Assembly: GCF_030695125.1 (NCBI RefSeq)
Contig: NZ_JAUYTP010000031.1
Location: 62,001-126,000, forward strand
Source: Allobosea sp.
GTDB taxonomy: Bacteria > Pseudomonadota > Alphaproteobacteria > Rhizobiales > Beijerinckiaceae
DNA length: 64,000 nt
Direction of reading: 5' to 3'
This document shows, piece by piece, positions 54,710 to 63,224 of the stretch (its first letter is position 1; each line of letters begins with the position of its first letter). A program made the translations under genes and the position numbers. Under the pieces are notes generated by a model. That model worked only from the letters and a program-made list of their open reading frames with translations, was not told where the DNA came from and made no database searches.

Positions 54710-57235
54710 ATGACTCCCCTCCAGCGCGACCACGCGCCTCTCTTCATCGCCGCTGCCGGCCTCCTCGCTTTGCCCTTCCTGATGGACGTCATCGGGCTCG
54801 GCACGACGTCGGCGACCGAGATCGTCGTCTTCGCCATCGCCTGCATGGCACTGAACATCCTCGTCGGCACGACGGGACTGGTTTCCTTCGGCCATGGCGC
54901 CTGGTTCGGGCTTGCCGCCTATGCCGCCGGGCTGATCCAGCGCAACTGGCTGCCGGGGCAGTTCGCCCTGCCGATCCTCCTGGCTGTGCTGTTCGTCGGC
55001 CTGATCGCGTTTGCGTTCGGGGCGCTGATCCTGCGCCGCAAAGGGGTCTACTTCTCGCTGCTGACGCTGGCGCTGGCCGCCATGACCTACTCGGTCGCTT
55101 TCCGCTGGACGGCAGTGACCGGCGGCGAGGACGGGCTCGGCGGCATCAAGCGGCCGCTGTTCCTCGGCATCGATTTCGAGCAGGCCTCGCGCTTCTATGT
55201 CCTCGTCGCGTTGATCGGCATGGCGGTGGTCTATGGCCTCTGGCGCTTCCATCGCTCGCCCGTCGGCACCGTGCTGGTGGCGATCCGCGAGAACGAGCAG
55301 CGGGCGCGCTTCCTCGGCTATGCCACCGACCGCTACAAGCTGATCGCCTTCACGCTGTCGGCCGCGCTGACGGGGCTGGCCGGTTCGCTGCTGCTGTTCA
55401 ACAACCGGATGACCTCGGCCGAGCCGATCTCGGTCGCCTTCTCCGGCGAATTGCTGGCGATGGTCGTCATCGGCGGCATGCGCTCCTTCCTCGGGCCGGC
55501 GCTGGGCGCGCTGTTCTTCGTGATCTTCCGCGACTACCTCTCCAGCATCACGCCGAACTGGCTGTTCTGGTTCGGCCTGCTCTTCGTCGGCTTCATCGTG
55601 TTCTCGCCGACCGGCATCGTCGGCTTCGGCGAGCGCCTGCTGCGGCCCTTCCGCAAATCAGTCGTGGGCGATGCCGCGATGTCGGAGCGCAAGGCCGGCA
55701 CTGTGACGCTGCCGGCCTTCATGAAGCCGAGCGACCCGACCGACGGGCCGATCCTGACCGCGCGGGGGCTGGCCAAGAGCTTCGGCGGCATCAAGGCGGT
55801 CGAGGGCGTCGACATCACCATGGCCGACCGCCGGCTGCATGCGCTGATCGGCCCCAATGGCGCCGGCAAGACCACGGCCTTCAACCTGATCTCCGGTCTG
55901 TTCCCGCCTGATCGCGGCGAGGTGCGGCTGCGCGAGCGCTCGATCGGCGGGATGTCGCCCGAGGCGATCACGCAGGCCGGGATCGGGCGCGCCTTCCAGA
56001 TCACCAACCTGTTCCCGACCTTGTCGGTCGAGGAGAATGTCAGGCTCGCCGTGCAGGCCCGCGCCAGCGCACGCTTCGGCTTCTGGCGGCCGGCCGGGGC
56101 GCTCGACGAAGTCAACGCCCAGACGACCACCGTGATCGACACGATGGGCCTGCGCGGCATCGAGACGGCGGAGGCGGGATCGCTGAGCTATGGCGGGCAG
56201 CGGCTGCTCGACATGAGCCTGGCACTTGCGACCAAGCCGCGCGTGCTGCTGCTCGACGAGCCGCTGGCGGGCCTGGCGGCGGCCGAGCGCGAGCGCGTCG
56301 GCAATCTGATCAAGTCGATCTCGACCGACCTGCCGGTGCTGCTGGTCGAGCATGACATCGACCGTGTCTTCGCCATTGCCGACCATGTGACGGTGATGAA
56401 CGAGGGCTCGGTGCTGGTCGACGGCACGGTCGAGGATGCGCGCTCATCGCCGCGCGTGCAGGAGATCTATATCGGCTCGGGCGCCCATGCACTCGCCGAG
56501 AAACCGCGCCAGAGCGCGGCGCGATCGGGCGTTCTGCTCGGCCTCGACAAGGTCGATACCTTCTATGGCAAGAGCCACATCCTGCGGCAGGTCTCGCTGG
56601 ACGTGCATGAAAACGAGATCGTCGCGCTGCTCGGCCGCAACGGCGCCGGCAAGTCGACCCTGCTGAAGACCATCACCGGCATCGCCCCGCCGGCGACAGG
56701 CACGATCACGCTGGCGGGCCAGAACATCGCCGGCCAGCCACCGGCCTCGATCGCGCGCGCCGGCATCGCCTATGTGCCGCAGGGCCGCGGGCTGTTCGCT
56801 GGCATGAGCGTCAAGGACAATATGGAGCTCGGCCGGCTCAAGCGCGTCACCGGCAACGGCACGCATTGGGACGACGACAAGATCTTCGCCTTCTTCCCGC
56901 GCATCAAGCAGCGCTGGCACTCGCCGGCGGACTATCTGTCTGGCGGCGAGCAGCAGATGGTGGCGGTGGCGCGCGCGCTCTCGGGCGACACCCGCGTGCT
57001 CCTGCTCGACGAGCCCTTCGAGGGGCTGGCGCCGGCCGTCGTCGAGGAACTGTTCGAGGCCTTCGACAAGCTCCGCCAGGAGATCGGCATCGTCATCGTC
57101 GACCACCATCTCGACCTCGCGCTGGCGTTGTCGGACCGCACCGTCGTGCTGGAGCGCGGCACGGTGGTTCACACCGGCCCCTCGCGGGCGCTGAGCCAGG
57201 ATCTCGCGCTCCGGCGGCAGGTGTTGTGGCTGTGA
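54710..57235 (+). CDS. LivM-LivG-LivF fusion: ABC permease plus two ATPases in one chain
   Basis: An 841-residue fusion of three subunits that are normally separate. Residues 1-315 are a LivM permease (GTTGLVSFGHGAWFGLAAYA near 58; AIRENEQRARFLGYATDRYK near 197). Residues about 345-600 are a LivG-like ATPase (Walker A GPNGAGKTT near 380, variant signature LSYGGQRLLDM, Walker B LLLDEPLAGL). Residues about 605-841 are a LivF-like ATPase (Walker A GRNGAGKST near 642, LSGGEQQMVAVA, LLLDEPFEGL, VDHH). There is no frameshift or stop between parts. GAGG lies 6 nt before the ATG. Confidence 0.92.
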   Translation: MTPLQRDHAPLFIAAAGLLALPFLMDVIGLGTTSATEIVVFAIACMALNILVGTTGLVSFGHGAWFGLAAYAAGLIQRNWLPGQFALPILLAVLFVGLIAFAFGALILRRKGVYFSLLTLALAAMTYSVAFRWTAVTGGEDGLGGIKRPLFLGIDFEQASRFYVLVALIGMAVVYGLWRFHRSPVGTVLVAIRENEQRARFLGYATDRYKLIAFTLSAALTGLAGSLLLFNNRMTSAEPISVAFSGELLAMVVIGGMRSFLGPALGALFFVIFRDYLSSITPNWLFWFGLLFVGFIVFSPTGIVGFGERLLRPFRKSVVGDAAMSERKAGTVTLPAFMKPSDPTDGPILTARGLAKSFGGIKAVEGVDITMADRRLHALIGPNGAGKTTAFNLISGLFPPDRGEVRLRERSIGGMSPEAITQAGIGRAFQITNLFPTLSVEENVRLAVQARASARFGFWRPAGALDEVNAQTTTVIDTMGLRGIETAEAGSLSYGGQRLLDMSLALATKPRVLLLDEPLAGLAAAERERVGNLIKSISTDLPVLLVEHDIDRVFAIADHVTVMNEGSVLVDGTVEDARSSPRVQEIYIGSGAHALAEKPRQSAARSGVLLGLDKVDTFYGKSHILRQVSLDVHENEIVALLGRNGAGKSTLLKTITGIAPPATGTITLAGQNIAGQPPASIARAGIAYVPQGRGLFAGMSVKDNMELGRLKRVTGNGTHWDDDKIFAFFPRIKQRWHSPADYLSGGEQQMVAVARALSGDTRVLLLDEPFEGLAPAVVEELFEAFDKLRQEIGIVIVDHHLDLALALSDRTVVLERGTVVHTGPSRALSQDLALRRQVLWL

Positions 57236-57256
57236 GCCAAACCGTTCTCTTTCTCA

Positions 57257-57372
57257 GCCCTCATCCTGAGGAGCCGCGCAGCGGCGTCTCGAAGGATGGT
57301 CCAGGAGATTCCGGAAGCATCTGGAGCATCCTTCGAGACGCGATCCTGCGGATCGCTCCTCAGGATGAGGGC
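57257..57372. repeat. palindromic intergenic element, CCTCATCCTGAGGAGC type, copy 2
   Basis: A 116-bp palindrome with ends GCCCTCATCCTGAGGAGC/GCTCCTCAGGATGAGGGC and inner GTCTCGAAGGATG/CATCCTTCGAGAC, the same family as 41041-41160. It lies between the ABC fusion gene and the dehydrogenase gene. Confidence 0.9.
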
Positions 57373-57404
57373 CGAAACATGACTTGCCCGAAGGACTACC
57401 TCCC

Positions 57405-58346
57405 ATGACCAGCATCGCCATCGTCGGTTCGGGCCTGATCGGCCGCGCCTGGGCCACCGTCTTCGCCAGCCATGGCTGTTCCGTCGCGCTGCATGACGTC
57501 GCGCCCGGCGCGGCGGAGGCGGCGCGGGCCCATATCGGCACCAATCTCGAGGAACTCGCGGGCCATGGGCTGGTCGCCGACCCGGCGGGCTCGCTGTCCC
57601 GCATCCGCGTCGCCGGCGACCTCGCCGACGTGCTGACCGGCGCCGACCTCGTGCAGGAGAACGGGCCGGAAACCGTCGCGGCCAAGCAGCAGCTCTTCGC
57701 CGAGATGGATGCGCTCTGTCCGCCATCCACCATCCTGGCCTCCTCGACCTCCTTCATCATGGCCTCGGTGTTCAGCGAGACCCTGGCGGGCCGGTCGCGC
57801 TGCCTCGTCGCACACCCGGTCAACCCGCCTCATCTCGTGCCGATCGTCGAGCTGGCGCCGGCGCCCTGGACCGACCCGGCGGTGGTCGAGCGGGCCAAGG
57901 CGATCTACGAGCAGGCCGGCCAGGTGCCGATCGTGCTGCGCAAGGAAAAGCCCGGCTTCGTTCTGAACCGGCTGCAGGCCGTGCTGCTGGCGGAGGCCTT
58001 CCGCATCGTCGGCGAGGGCGTCGCGAGCGCCGAGGATGTCGACAAGACGATCCGCGATGGCCTGGGCCTGCGCTGGTCCTTCATGGGGCCGTTCGAGACG
58101 ATCGAGCTCAACGCGCCCGGCGGCATCCCCGACTACTGCGCGCGCTATTCCGCCTCGCTCGACCGCATGGTGAAGTCGTCCGAGGGGCTCGGCAATCCGT
58201 TCGACACGGCGACGGTCGAGACCGTGATGAGCGAATGGCGCGGCGCGCAGTCGCCCGACCGCGTCAAGCGTCTGAGCGACTGGCGCGACACGCGGCTGGC
58301 GGCACTGCAGGCGCACAAGCGCGCCTCGAAAAGCAAGCCGGAATGA
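57405..58346 (+). CDS. 3-hydroxyacyl-CoA dehydrogenase family protein (lambda-crystallin / carnitine dehydrogenase-like)
   Basis: A 313-residue NAD-dependent dehydrogenase of an L-3-hydroxy acid. The Rossmann motif GSGLIG is at residues 8-13, the catalytic His and Glu lie in AHPVNPPHLVPIVE near 138-151, and KEKPGFVLNRLQ opens the C-terminal domain. LRWSFMGPFETIELNAPGG near 225 is typical of the CRYL1/L-carnitine-dehydrogenase branch rather than fatty-acid oxidation. Next to a BKACE enzyme, it probably forms the 3-keto acid that enzyme cleaves. ATG preceded by AAGGA. Confidence 0.86.
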   Translation: MTSIAIVGSGLIGRAWATVFASHGCSVALHDVAPGAAEAARAHIGTNLEELAGHGLVADPAGSLSRIRVAGDLADVLTGADLVQENGPETVAAKQQLFAEMDALCPPSTILASSTSFIMASVFSETLAGRSRCLVAHPVNPPHLVPIVELAPAPWTDPAVVERAKAIYEQAGQVPIVLRKEKPGFVLNRLQAVLLAEAFRIVGEGVASAEDVDKTIRDGLGLRWSFMGPFETIELNAPGGIPDYCARYSASLDRMVKSSEGLGNPFDTATVETVMSEWRGAQSPDRVKRLSDWRDTRLAALQAHKRASKSKPE

Positions 58347-58357
58347 AGAGCCTTAGC

Positions 58358-58440
58358 CGTCATTGCGAGCGCAGCGAAGCAATCCAGGGGCGGCCGCGCT
58401 CGATGTCCTCCTGGATTGCTTCGCTCCGCTCGCAATGACG
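58358..58440. repeat. palindromic element CGTCATTGCGAGCG type
   Basis: An 83-bp palindrome with near-perfect arms (CGTCATTGCGAGC.../...GCTCGCAATGACG, and AGCGAAGCAATCCAG/CTGGATTGCTTCGCT), between dehydrogenase and BKACE genes. Confidence 0.88.
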
Positions 58441-58484
58441 ATGAGCCGACAGACGATACGAACAGCCGAAAGGACACCTCTGCC

Positions 58485-59417
58485 ATGGCGAAGAACCGCA
58501 AAGTCATCATCACCTGCGCGGTCACCGGCGCGATCCATACGCCGTCGATGTCGCCGCATCTTCCAGTGACGGCGGAAGAGATCATCGACGCGGCGGTGGG
58601 GGCGGCGGAGGCCGGGGCGGCGCTGGTGCATGTCCATGCGCGCAACCCCGTCACCGGCCAGCCCGACCAGTCGCCCGAGGCCTTCGAGCCCTTCCTGAAG
58701 GTGATCAAGCAGCGCTCGAACTGCGTCATCAACATCACCACCGGCGGCGCGCCGACGATGGGCGTCGAGGAGCGGCTGGGCCCCTGCGCGCATTTCAAGC
58801 CGGAGGTCGCCTCGCTCAACATGGGCTCGATGAATTTCGGGCTCTATCCGATGCTGGCGCGGTTCAAGGACTTCCAGCACGACTGGGAGAGGCCCTATCT
58901 CGAAGGCTCGAAGGACCGGATCTTCAAGAACACCTTCCAGGACATCGAAAACATCCTGACCACCTGCGCGGAGAACAACACGCGCTTCGAGATCGAGTGC
59001 TACGACATCGGCCATCTCTACACGCTGGCGCATTTTGTCGATCGCGGACTGGTGAAGCCGCCCTTCTTCGTGCAGTCGGTCTTCGGCATCCTTGGCGGCA
59101 TCGGGCCGCACCCGGAAGACGTCATCCACATGAAGCGCACGGCCGACCGGCTCTTCGGCGATCAGTACCAGTGGTCGGTGCTGGGCGCGGGACGTCATCA
59201 GCTCCCGATCGCCGCCATGGCGGTCTCGATGGGCGGCAATCTGCGGGTGGGCCTGGAGGATTCGCTCTGGCTCGGCCCGGGTCAGTTCGCCAAGTCGAAC
59301 GCCGACCAGGTCCGGGCGGCGCGGATGATCATCGAGGGACTCGGCCTCGAAGTCGCCACCCCCGACGACGCCCGCGCAGTGCTTCAGCTCAAAGGCGCCG
59401 ACAAGGTCAATTTCTAG
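58485..59417 (+). CDS. BKACE family beta-keto acid cleavage enzyme (DUF849)
   Basis: A 310-residue TIM-barrel zinc enzyme. The family reaction transfers the acyl half of a 3-keto acid to acetyl-CoA, giving acetoacetate plus a new CoA ester or the related products. Zinc ligands H49 and H51 in LVHVHARNP are visible. SMSPHLPVTAEEI near residue 21, TTGGAPTMGVEERL and VGLEDSLWLGPGQFAKSNA complete the family pattern. Known members act on 3-keto-5-aminohexanoate or dehydrocarnitine. The adjacent dehydrogenase suggests a carnitine-like substrate, but this is inference. Confidence 0.9.
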   Translation: MAKNRKVIITCAVTGAIHTPSMSPHLPVTAEEIIDAAVGAAEAGAALVHVHARNPVTGQPDQSPEAFEPFLKVIKQRSNCVINITTGGAPTMGVEERLGPCAHFKPEVASLNMGSMNFGLYPMLARFKDFQHDWERPYLEGSKDRIFKNTFQDIENILTTCAENNTRFEIECYDIGHLYTLAHFVDRGLVKPPFFVQSVFGILGGIGPHPEDVIHMKRTADRLFGDQYQWSVLGAGRHQLPIAAMAVSMGGNLRVGLEDSLWLGPGQFAKSNADQVRAARMIIEGLGLEVATPDDARAVLQLKGADKVNF

Positions 59418-59473
59418 ACGCGGCGGCAGACCCTTGCTGCTTCGTCCTGGAGAGCGTGTCGCCAGGGTCTGGG

Positions 59474-60391
59474 TTACTTCCCCCAGCGCAGGGCGAGCGG
59501 ATCGAGTTCGCGGGCGAGCTCGATCAGCCCCTCGCGGGTCTTGGGATGCAGCGGCGTCAGCGGATGGCGCACGGCCTCCGACTTGATCACGCCGCCCTCC
59601 TTCATCACCGCCTTGGCCGAGCGCAGGCCGCATTGGCGGTTCTCGAAGTTGATGATCGGCAGGACCTTCGCATAGAGGGCCGCCGCCTGCTTGCGGTCAC
59701 CCGCCGCATGGGCGGCGAGGATCGGCTTGATCAGATCGGGGATCATGGCTGATGTCATCGTGCCGGTCGCGCCGGCGTCGAGATCGGCCATCAGGGTGAT
59801 CGCCTCCTCGCCGTCGAAGGGGCCCACCACCGCATCGCCGCCGGCCTCGATCAGCGCGCGCAGCTTGTTGGCCGTGCCGGGCACCTCGATCTTGAAATAG
59901 CGGACGAGCGGCACCTCCTTCGCCAGCCTGATCATGAAGGGCACGGTCAGCGTGACGCCCGAGAGCGGCGCATCCTGCAGGATGACGGGCAAGCCGCAGG
60001 CCTCAGTGACCTGCTTGAAATGCTCGATCATGCCCTGCTCGTCGGCCTTCAGGAGCGCGCCGTGATAGGGCGGCATCATCATCAGCATCTTGGCGCCGGC
60101 ATCGGCGGCGGCCTTGGCGCGCTGGGCGGCGATGCGGGTCGAGAAATGCGAGGTGGTGACGATCACCGGCACGCGCCCGGCGACCTGCTCCAGCGAGAGA
60201 TGCATCACCTGCTCGCGCTCGGCATCGGTGAGCAGGAACTGCTCGGAGAAGTTCGCGAGGATGCAGATGCCGTCGACGCCCTGGTCGACCATCAGATCCA
60301 TCACGCGGCGGTTGCCGTCGAGATCGAGGTCGCCATTGTCGTGGAAGATGGTCGGAGCGATCGGCAGGATGCCCTTGTAGGGTTCGGTCAT
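59474..60391 (-). CDS. DapA/NanA-family aldolase-like protein
   Basis: A 305-residue class I aldolase-fold protein. The Schiff-base Lys is K167 in RYFKIEVPG. The usual catalytic Tyr in YNxP is replaced: the segment reads VILQDAPLSGV, with Gln139 at that place. Y109 (PPYHG) is kept. So it is not dihydrodipicolinate synthase; other family members split or dehydrate 2-keto-3-deoxy acids. It stands alone, separated from the MazF-like gene by 67 nt and convergent with the BKACE gene. Confidence 0.84.
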   Translation of the reverse strand: MTEPYKGILPIAPTIFHDNGDLDLDGNRRVMDLMVDQGVDGICILANFSEQFLLTDAEREQVMHLSLEQVAGRVPVIVTTSHFSTRIAAQRAKAAADAGAKMLMMMPPYHGALLKADEQGMIEHFKQVTEACGLPVILQDAPLSGVTLTVPFMIRLAKEVPLVRYFKIEVPGTANKLRALIEAGGDAVVGPFDGEEAITLMADLDAGATGTMTSAMIPDLIKPILAAHAAGDRKQAAALYAKVLPIINFENRQCGLRSAKAVMKEGGVIKSEAVRHPLTPLHPKTREGLIELARELDPLALRWGK

Positions 60392-60458
60392 GGTGGGTCT
60401 CATCGTTGCGGGAAGAGCGGGATGGATTCGGCCGCGCGGCATCGAGGCGGCGGCATGA

Positions 60459-60794
60459 TCAGTCGGACAGGCCGATGACGAAGCCAATCGCGGCGGCGAT
60501 CCGTGTCGTCTCGTCGGAGCTCAGGCGCCCGATCGGGTCCCCGATCCGGCTGCGCATCAGCGTGACGGGCTTGTCGGCCATGACCTGCGAGCGCTCGCGC
60601 AATCCGTTTGTTGGCGTCGGTTCTATCGTGATGCGGAAATCCGGAGCATCGATCAGCAAGGACGTCATCTGGCAAAGGACCACGGAAGCGTGCGCATCGG
60701 GCATGGCCCGGCTCTGCATCACGACCGCCGGTCGCGGCTTGCCATAGTCGCCGGCGGCCGAGACGATCACGACGTCGCCGCGGCGAAGGCTCAT
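60459..60794 (-). CDS. MazF/PemK-type endoribonuclease toxin
   Basis: A 111-residue toxin. MSLRRGDVVIVSAAGDYGKPRPAVVMQS is reflected in the RGDVV and KPRPAVV motifs of the PemK/MazF fold. FRITIEPTPTNGLRERSQVMADKP includes the Thr/Ser region that normally cuts mRNA. It overlaps the antitoxin gene by 4 nt. It may be chromosomal, with no plasmid signs nearby. Confidence 0.86.
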   Translation of the reverse strand: MSLRRGDVVIVSAAGDYGKPRPAVVMQSRAMPDAHASVVLCQMTSLLIDAPDFRITIEPTPTNGLRERSQVMADKPVTLMRSRIGDPIGRLSSDETTRIAAAIGFVIGLSD

Positions 60795-61006
60795 TCGGGT
60801 TCGTCAGGATTGTCGAATTCGGAGACCGACTCGATCCAGCGCAGCGCTGCCAGCTCGTCATCGGGATCGAGGCGGGCGACCTGTTCGGCAATCCGGGCGC
60901 GAACCGCGGGCGAGCGCGCGTCAGGCAACAGCAAGCGCACCTCGCGCAAGCCCTGCTCACGCCGACGTTGCCGCATCTCGCGCATCCGTTCTGCGACCGC
61001 GGACAT
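60791..61006 (-). CDS. MazE-like antitoxin (DUF3018)
   Basis: A 71-residue antitoxin starting MSAVAERMREMRQRRREQGL. The N-terminal basic helix and RLLLPDARSPAVRARIAEQV match DUF3018 proteins that accompany MazF-like toxins, and the acidic tail (ESVSEFDNPDEPE) should block the toxin. It is first in the pair, so it would normally repress its own operon. Confidence 0.84.
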   Translation of the reverse strand: MSAVAERMREMRQRRREQGLREVRLLLPDARSPAVRARIAEQVARLDPDDELAALRWIESVSEFDNPDEPE

Positions 61007-61081
61007 GAGACGGCCTCCCGTTTCGAGCGGAGATCGTAACGCGTTACGCCAGGACCCGCAATCGGTAGCGGCATGGGCGGC

Positions 61082-62599
61082 TCAGCCCTTGGCCGCGACC
61101 GTCACGGTCCGGCCGCGCAACGTGCGGACGGCCGAGCCGATCAGCGGCAGCAGCAGCAGGGCGAGCCCGATGCCCATCAGCGTCGAGACCAGCGGGTTCG
61201 ACCAGAAGATCGAGAGCGAGCCCTGGCTGAAGATCATCGACTGGCGGAAGGCATCCTCGGCCTTGTCGCCGATGACCATGGCCAGGATCAGCGGCGCGAT
61301 CGGATAGTCGAGTTTCTTGAAGATATAGCCGACAATGCCGAAGGCGAGCGCGACCCAGATGTCGAACTCCTTGCTGGCGACCGTGTAGGCGCCGATGAAG
61401 CAGATCATCACGATCAGCGGCGCGACGATCGAGAAGGGGATGCGCAGGATCGAGGCGAAGAGCGGGACCGTGGCGAGCACCACGACCACGGCGACGACAT
61501 TGCCGAGGTACATTGAGGCGATCAGCCCCCAGACGAAGTCCGGGCGCTCGATGAAGAGCATCGGGCCGGGGTTGAGCCCCCAGATCATCAGGCCGCCCAT
61601 CATCACGGCGGCGGTGGCCGAGCCGGGGATGCCCAGCGCGAGCATCGGCAGCATCGCGGCGGAGCCGGCGGCATGGTCGGCCGTCTCGGGCGCGATCACG
61701 CCCTCGGGCTCGCCCTTGCCGAACTTCTCCGGGTTGCGCGACGAGCGCTTCGCCATGGCGTAGCTCATGAAGGAGGCCGCCGTCGGACCGCCCGGCGTGA
61801 TGCCCATCCAGATCCCGATGGCGCTCGAGCGCAACAGGGCGACCCAGTAGCGCGGCAGCTTCGCCGCGGTCCGCAGGACATCGCGGACGCGAACCTTTGC
61901 GGCGACGCCCTCGAAGCGCAGCCCCTCCTCCATCGTCAGCAGCAACTCGCCGATACCGAACAGGCCGATCACCGCGATCAGGAACGAAATGCCGCCGAGC
62001 AGGATGTCGAACTCATAGGTCAGTCGGATGTTGCCGGAGACCGAGTCCATGCCGACCGAGGCGAGCGCGAAACCGACGCCCATGGCGACGACCGCCTTGA
62101 AGGGCGAGGCGCCTCCGAGCCCGATGAAGCTCGCGAAGGTCATGAAATAGACGGCGAAATACTCCGGCGAGGAGAAGCGCAGCGCGAATTTCGCGACCCA
62201 GCCGGAGAGCAGCGTGATCAGGATGACGCCGGCCAGCGCCCCGATGCCAGCCGAGAGGAAGGCGAAGGAGAGGGCTTCCGTCGCGCGGCCCTGCTTGGCC
62301 ATGGGGTGGCCGTCGAAGGTCGTCGCCACCGAGGAGGGCTCGCCGGGAATGTTGAACAGGATCGATGTGGTCGAGCCGCCAAACAGCGCGCCCCAGTAGA
62401 GCGAGGTCAGCAGGATGATCGCCGAGACCGGGTCCATGGTAAAGGTCAGCGGCAGCATCAGCGAGACGCCGTTGGGCGCGCCGAGGCCCGGCAGCACGCC
62501 GACGAGGATGCCCAGCAGCACGCCCGCCATCATCAGCATGATATGGTGGGTGGTGAGCACGACCGAAAAGCCGTGCATCAGCGAGGCGATGTTGTCCAT
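61082..62599 (-). CDS. TctA, large membrane subunit of a tripartite tricarboxylate transporter
   Basis: A 505-residue membrane protein with about 12 helices. The TctA signature LPGLGAPNGVSLMLPLTFTM and TSLYWGALFGGSTTSILFNIPGEPSS (part) is near residues 36-90, and GITPGGPTAASFMSYAMAKR near 275. It uses an ion gradient to import a carboxylate delivered by TctC. The gene follows tctB after 30 nt. Confidence 0.93.
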   Translation of the reverse strand: MDNIASLMHGFSVVLTTHHIMLMMAGVLLGILVGVLPGLGAPNGVSLMLPLTFTMDPVSAIILLTSLYWGALFGGSTTSILFNIPGEPSSVATTFDGHPMAKQGRATEALSFAFLSAGIGALAGVILITLLSGWVAKFALRFSSPEYFAVYFMTFASFIGLGGASPFKAVVAMGVGFALASVGMDSVSGNIRLTYEFDILLGGISFLIAVIGLFGIGELLLTMEEGLRFEGVAAKVRVRDVLRTAAKLPRYWVALLRSSAIGIWMGITPGGPTAASFMSYAMAKRSSRNPEKFGKGEPEGVIAPETADHAAGSAAMLPMLALGIPGSATAAVMMGGLMIWGLNPGPMLFIERPDFVWGLIASMYLGNVVAVVVVLATVPLFASILRIPFSIVAPLIVMICFIGAYTVASKEFDIWVALAFGIVGYIFKKLDYPIAPLILAMVIGDKAEDAFRQSMIFSQGSLSIFWSNPLVSTLMGIGLALLLLPLIGSAVRTLRGRTVTVAAKG

Positions 62600-62629
62600 G
62601 GCGGCGTCCTCGTTGGCGAACGGCGGGCT

Positions 62630-63118
62630 CTAAAGCCCGATCAGGCGCTCGACCGGGCCCTTCAGCAGCCCGATCTGGAAGAAGCGCTCGAACACGAGAT
62701 AGAAGACGAGCGCCGCGCCCAGCGCGCTGGCGACCGACACAAGCCAGCCATAGCCGCCCTGGAAGCGCATCGCGTAGAAGAGATAGGCGATGGTGGCGAC
62801 ATACATGCCGGCGAACGCCGTGATCAGCACGAAGCCGACGAGCGGCGCGAAGAAGGCGATCACGCGGCCGGCCCGCTCGCGATCTAGGAAGATCTCCCCG
62901 ACGATGGGCGCCCCGCGCCGGCGCTGGGCGAAGGTGACCACCAACGTCCCGACACTGGCGAGCGCCACGAGGGCGCCGGTGTAGAAGGGAAAGGCACCGG
63001 GCTGCGGACCCGACGAGTCCCAGCCGATCCCGAATTCGAGCGCGCCCCAGACGACGACCAGCCCGAAGGCGAGCGTGACGAGCGCGGTCGCGGTTTCCGC
63101 CCAGAAGCGCGTGATCAT
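62630..63118 (-). CDS. TctB, small membrane subunit of the tripartite tricarboxylate transporter
   Basis: A 162-residue protein with four helices, beginning MITRFWAETATALVTLAFGL. The central loop GEIFLDRERAGRVIAFFAPL and the last helix pair fit TctB. It is poorly conserved in general, so the call rests on size, helix pattern and position between tctC and tctA. Confidence 0.85.
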   Translation of the reverse strand: MITRFWAETATALVTLAFGLVVVWGALEFGIGWDSSGPQPGAFPFYTGALVALASVGTLVVTFAQRRRGAPIVGEIFLDRERAGRVIAFFAPLVGFVLITAFAGMYVATIAYLFYAMRFQGGYGWLVSVASALGAALVFYLVFERFFQIGLLKGPVERLIGL

Positions 63119-63224
63119 GGAGCGTTTCCTCCCGGCCGGAGCGGCCGCTCGAAACTGGCAGGGAGTGTTCGAAGACAAGCCGGACGGCCGGGAGGCCGTC
63201 CGGAGAGGCATCGGCCGGGCTGCG

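Noticed and set aside
41041-58440. Possible CRISPR repeats from the recurrent palindromes
   Set aside because: Elements are single, far apart, of several types, and have no regular spacers or cas genes.
59474-60391. Dihydrodipicolinate synthase for lysine synthesis
   Set aside because: Catalytic Tyr motif is replaced and context is not lysine synthesis.
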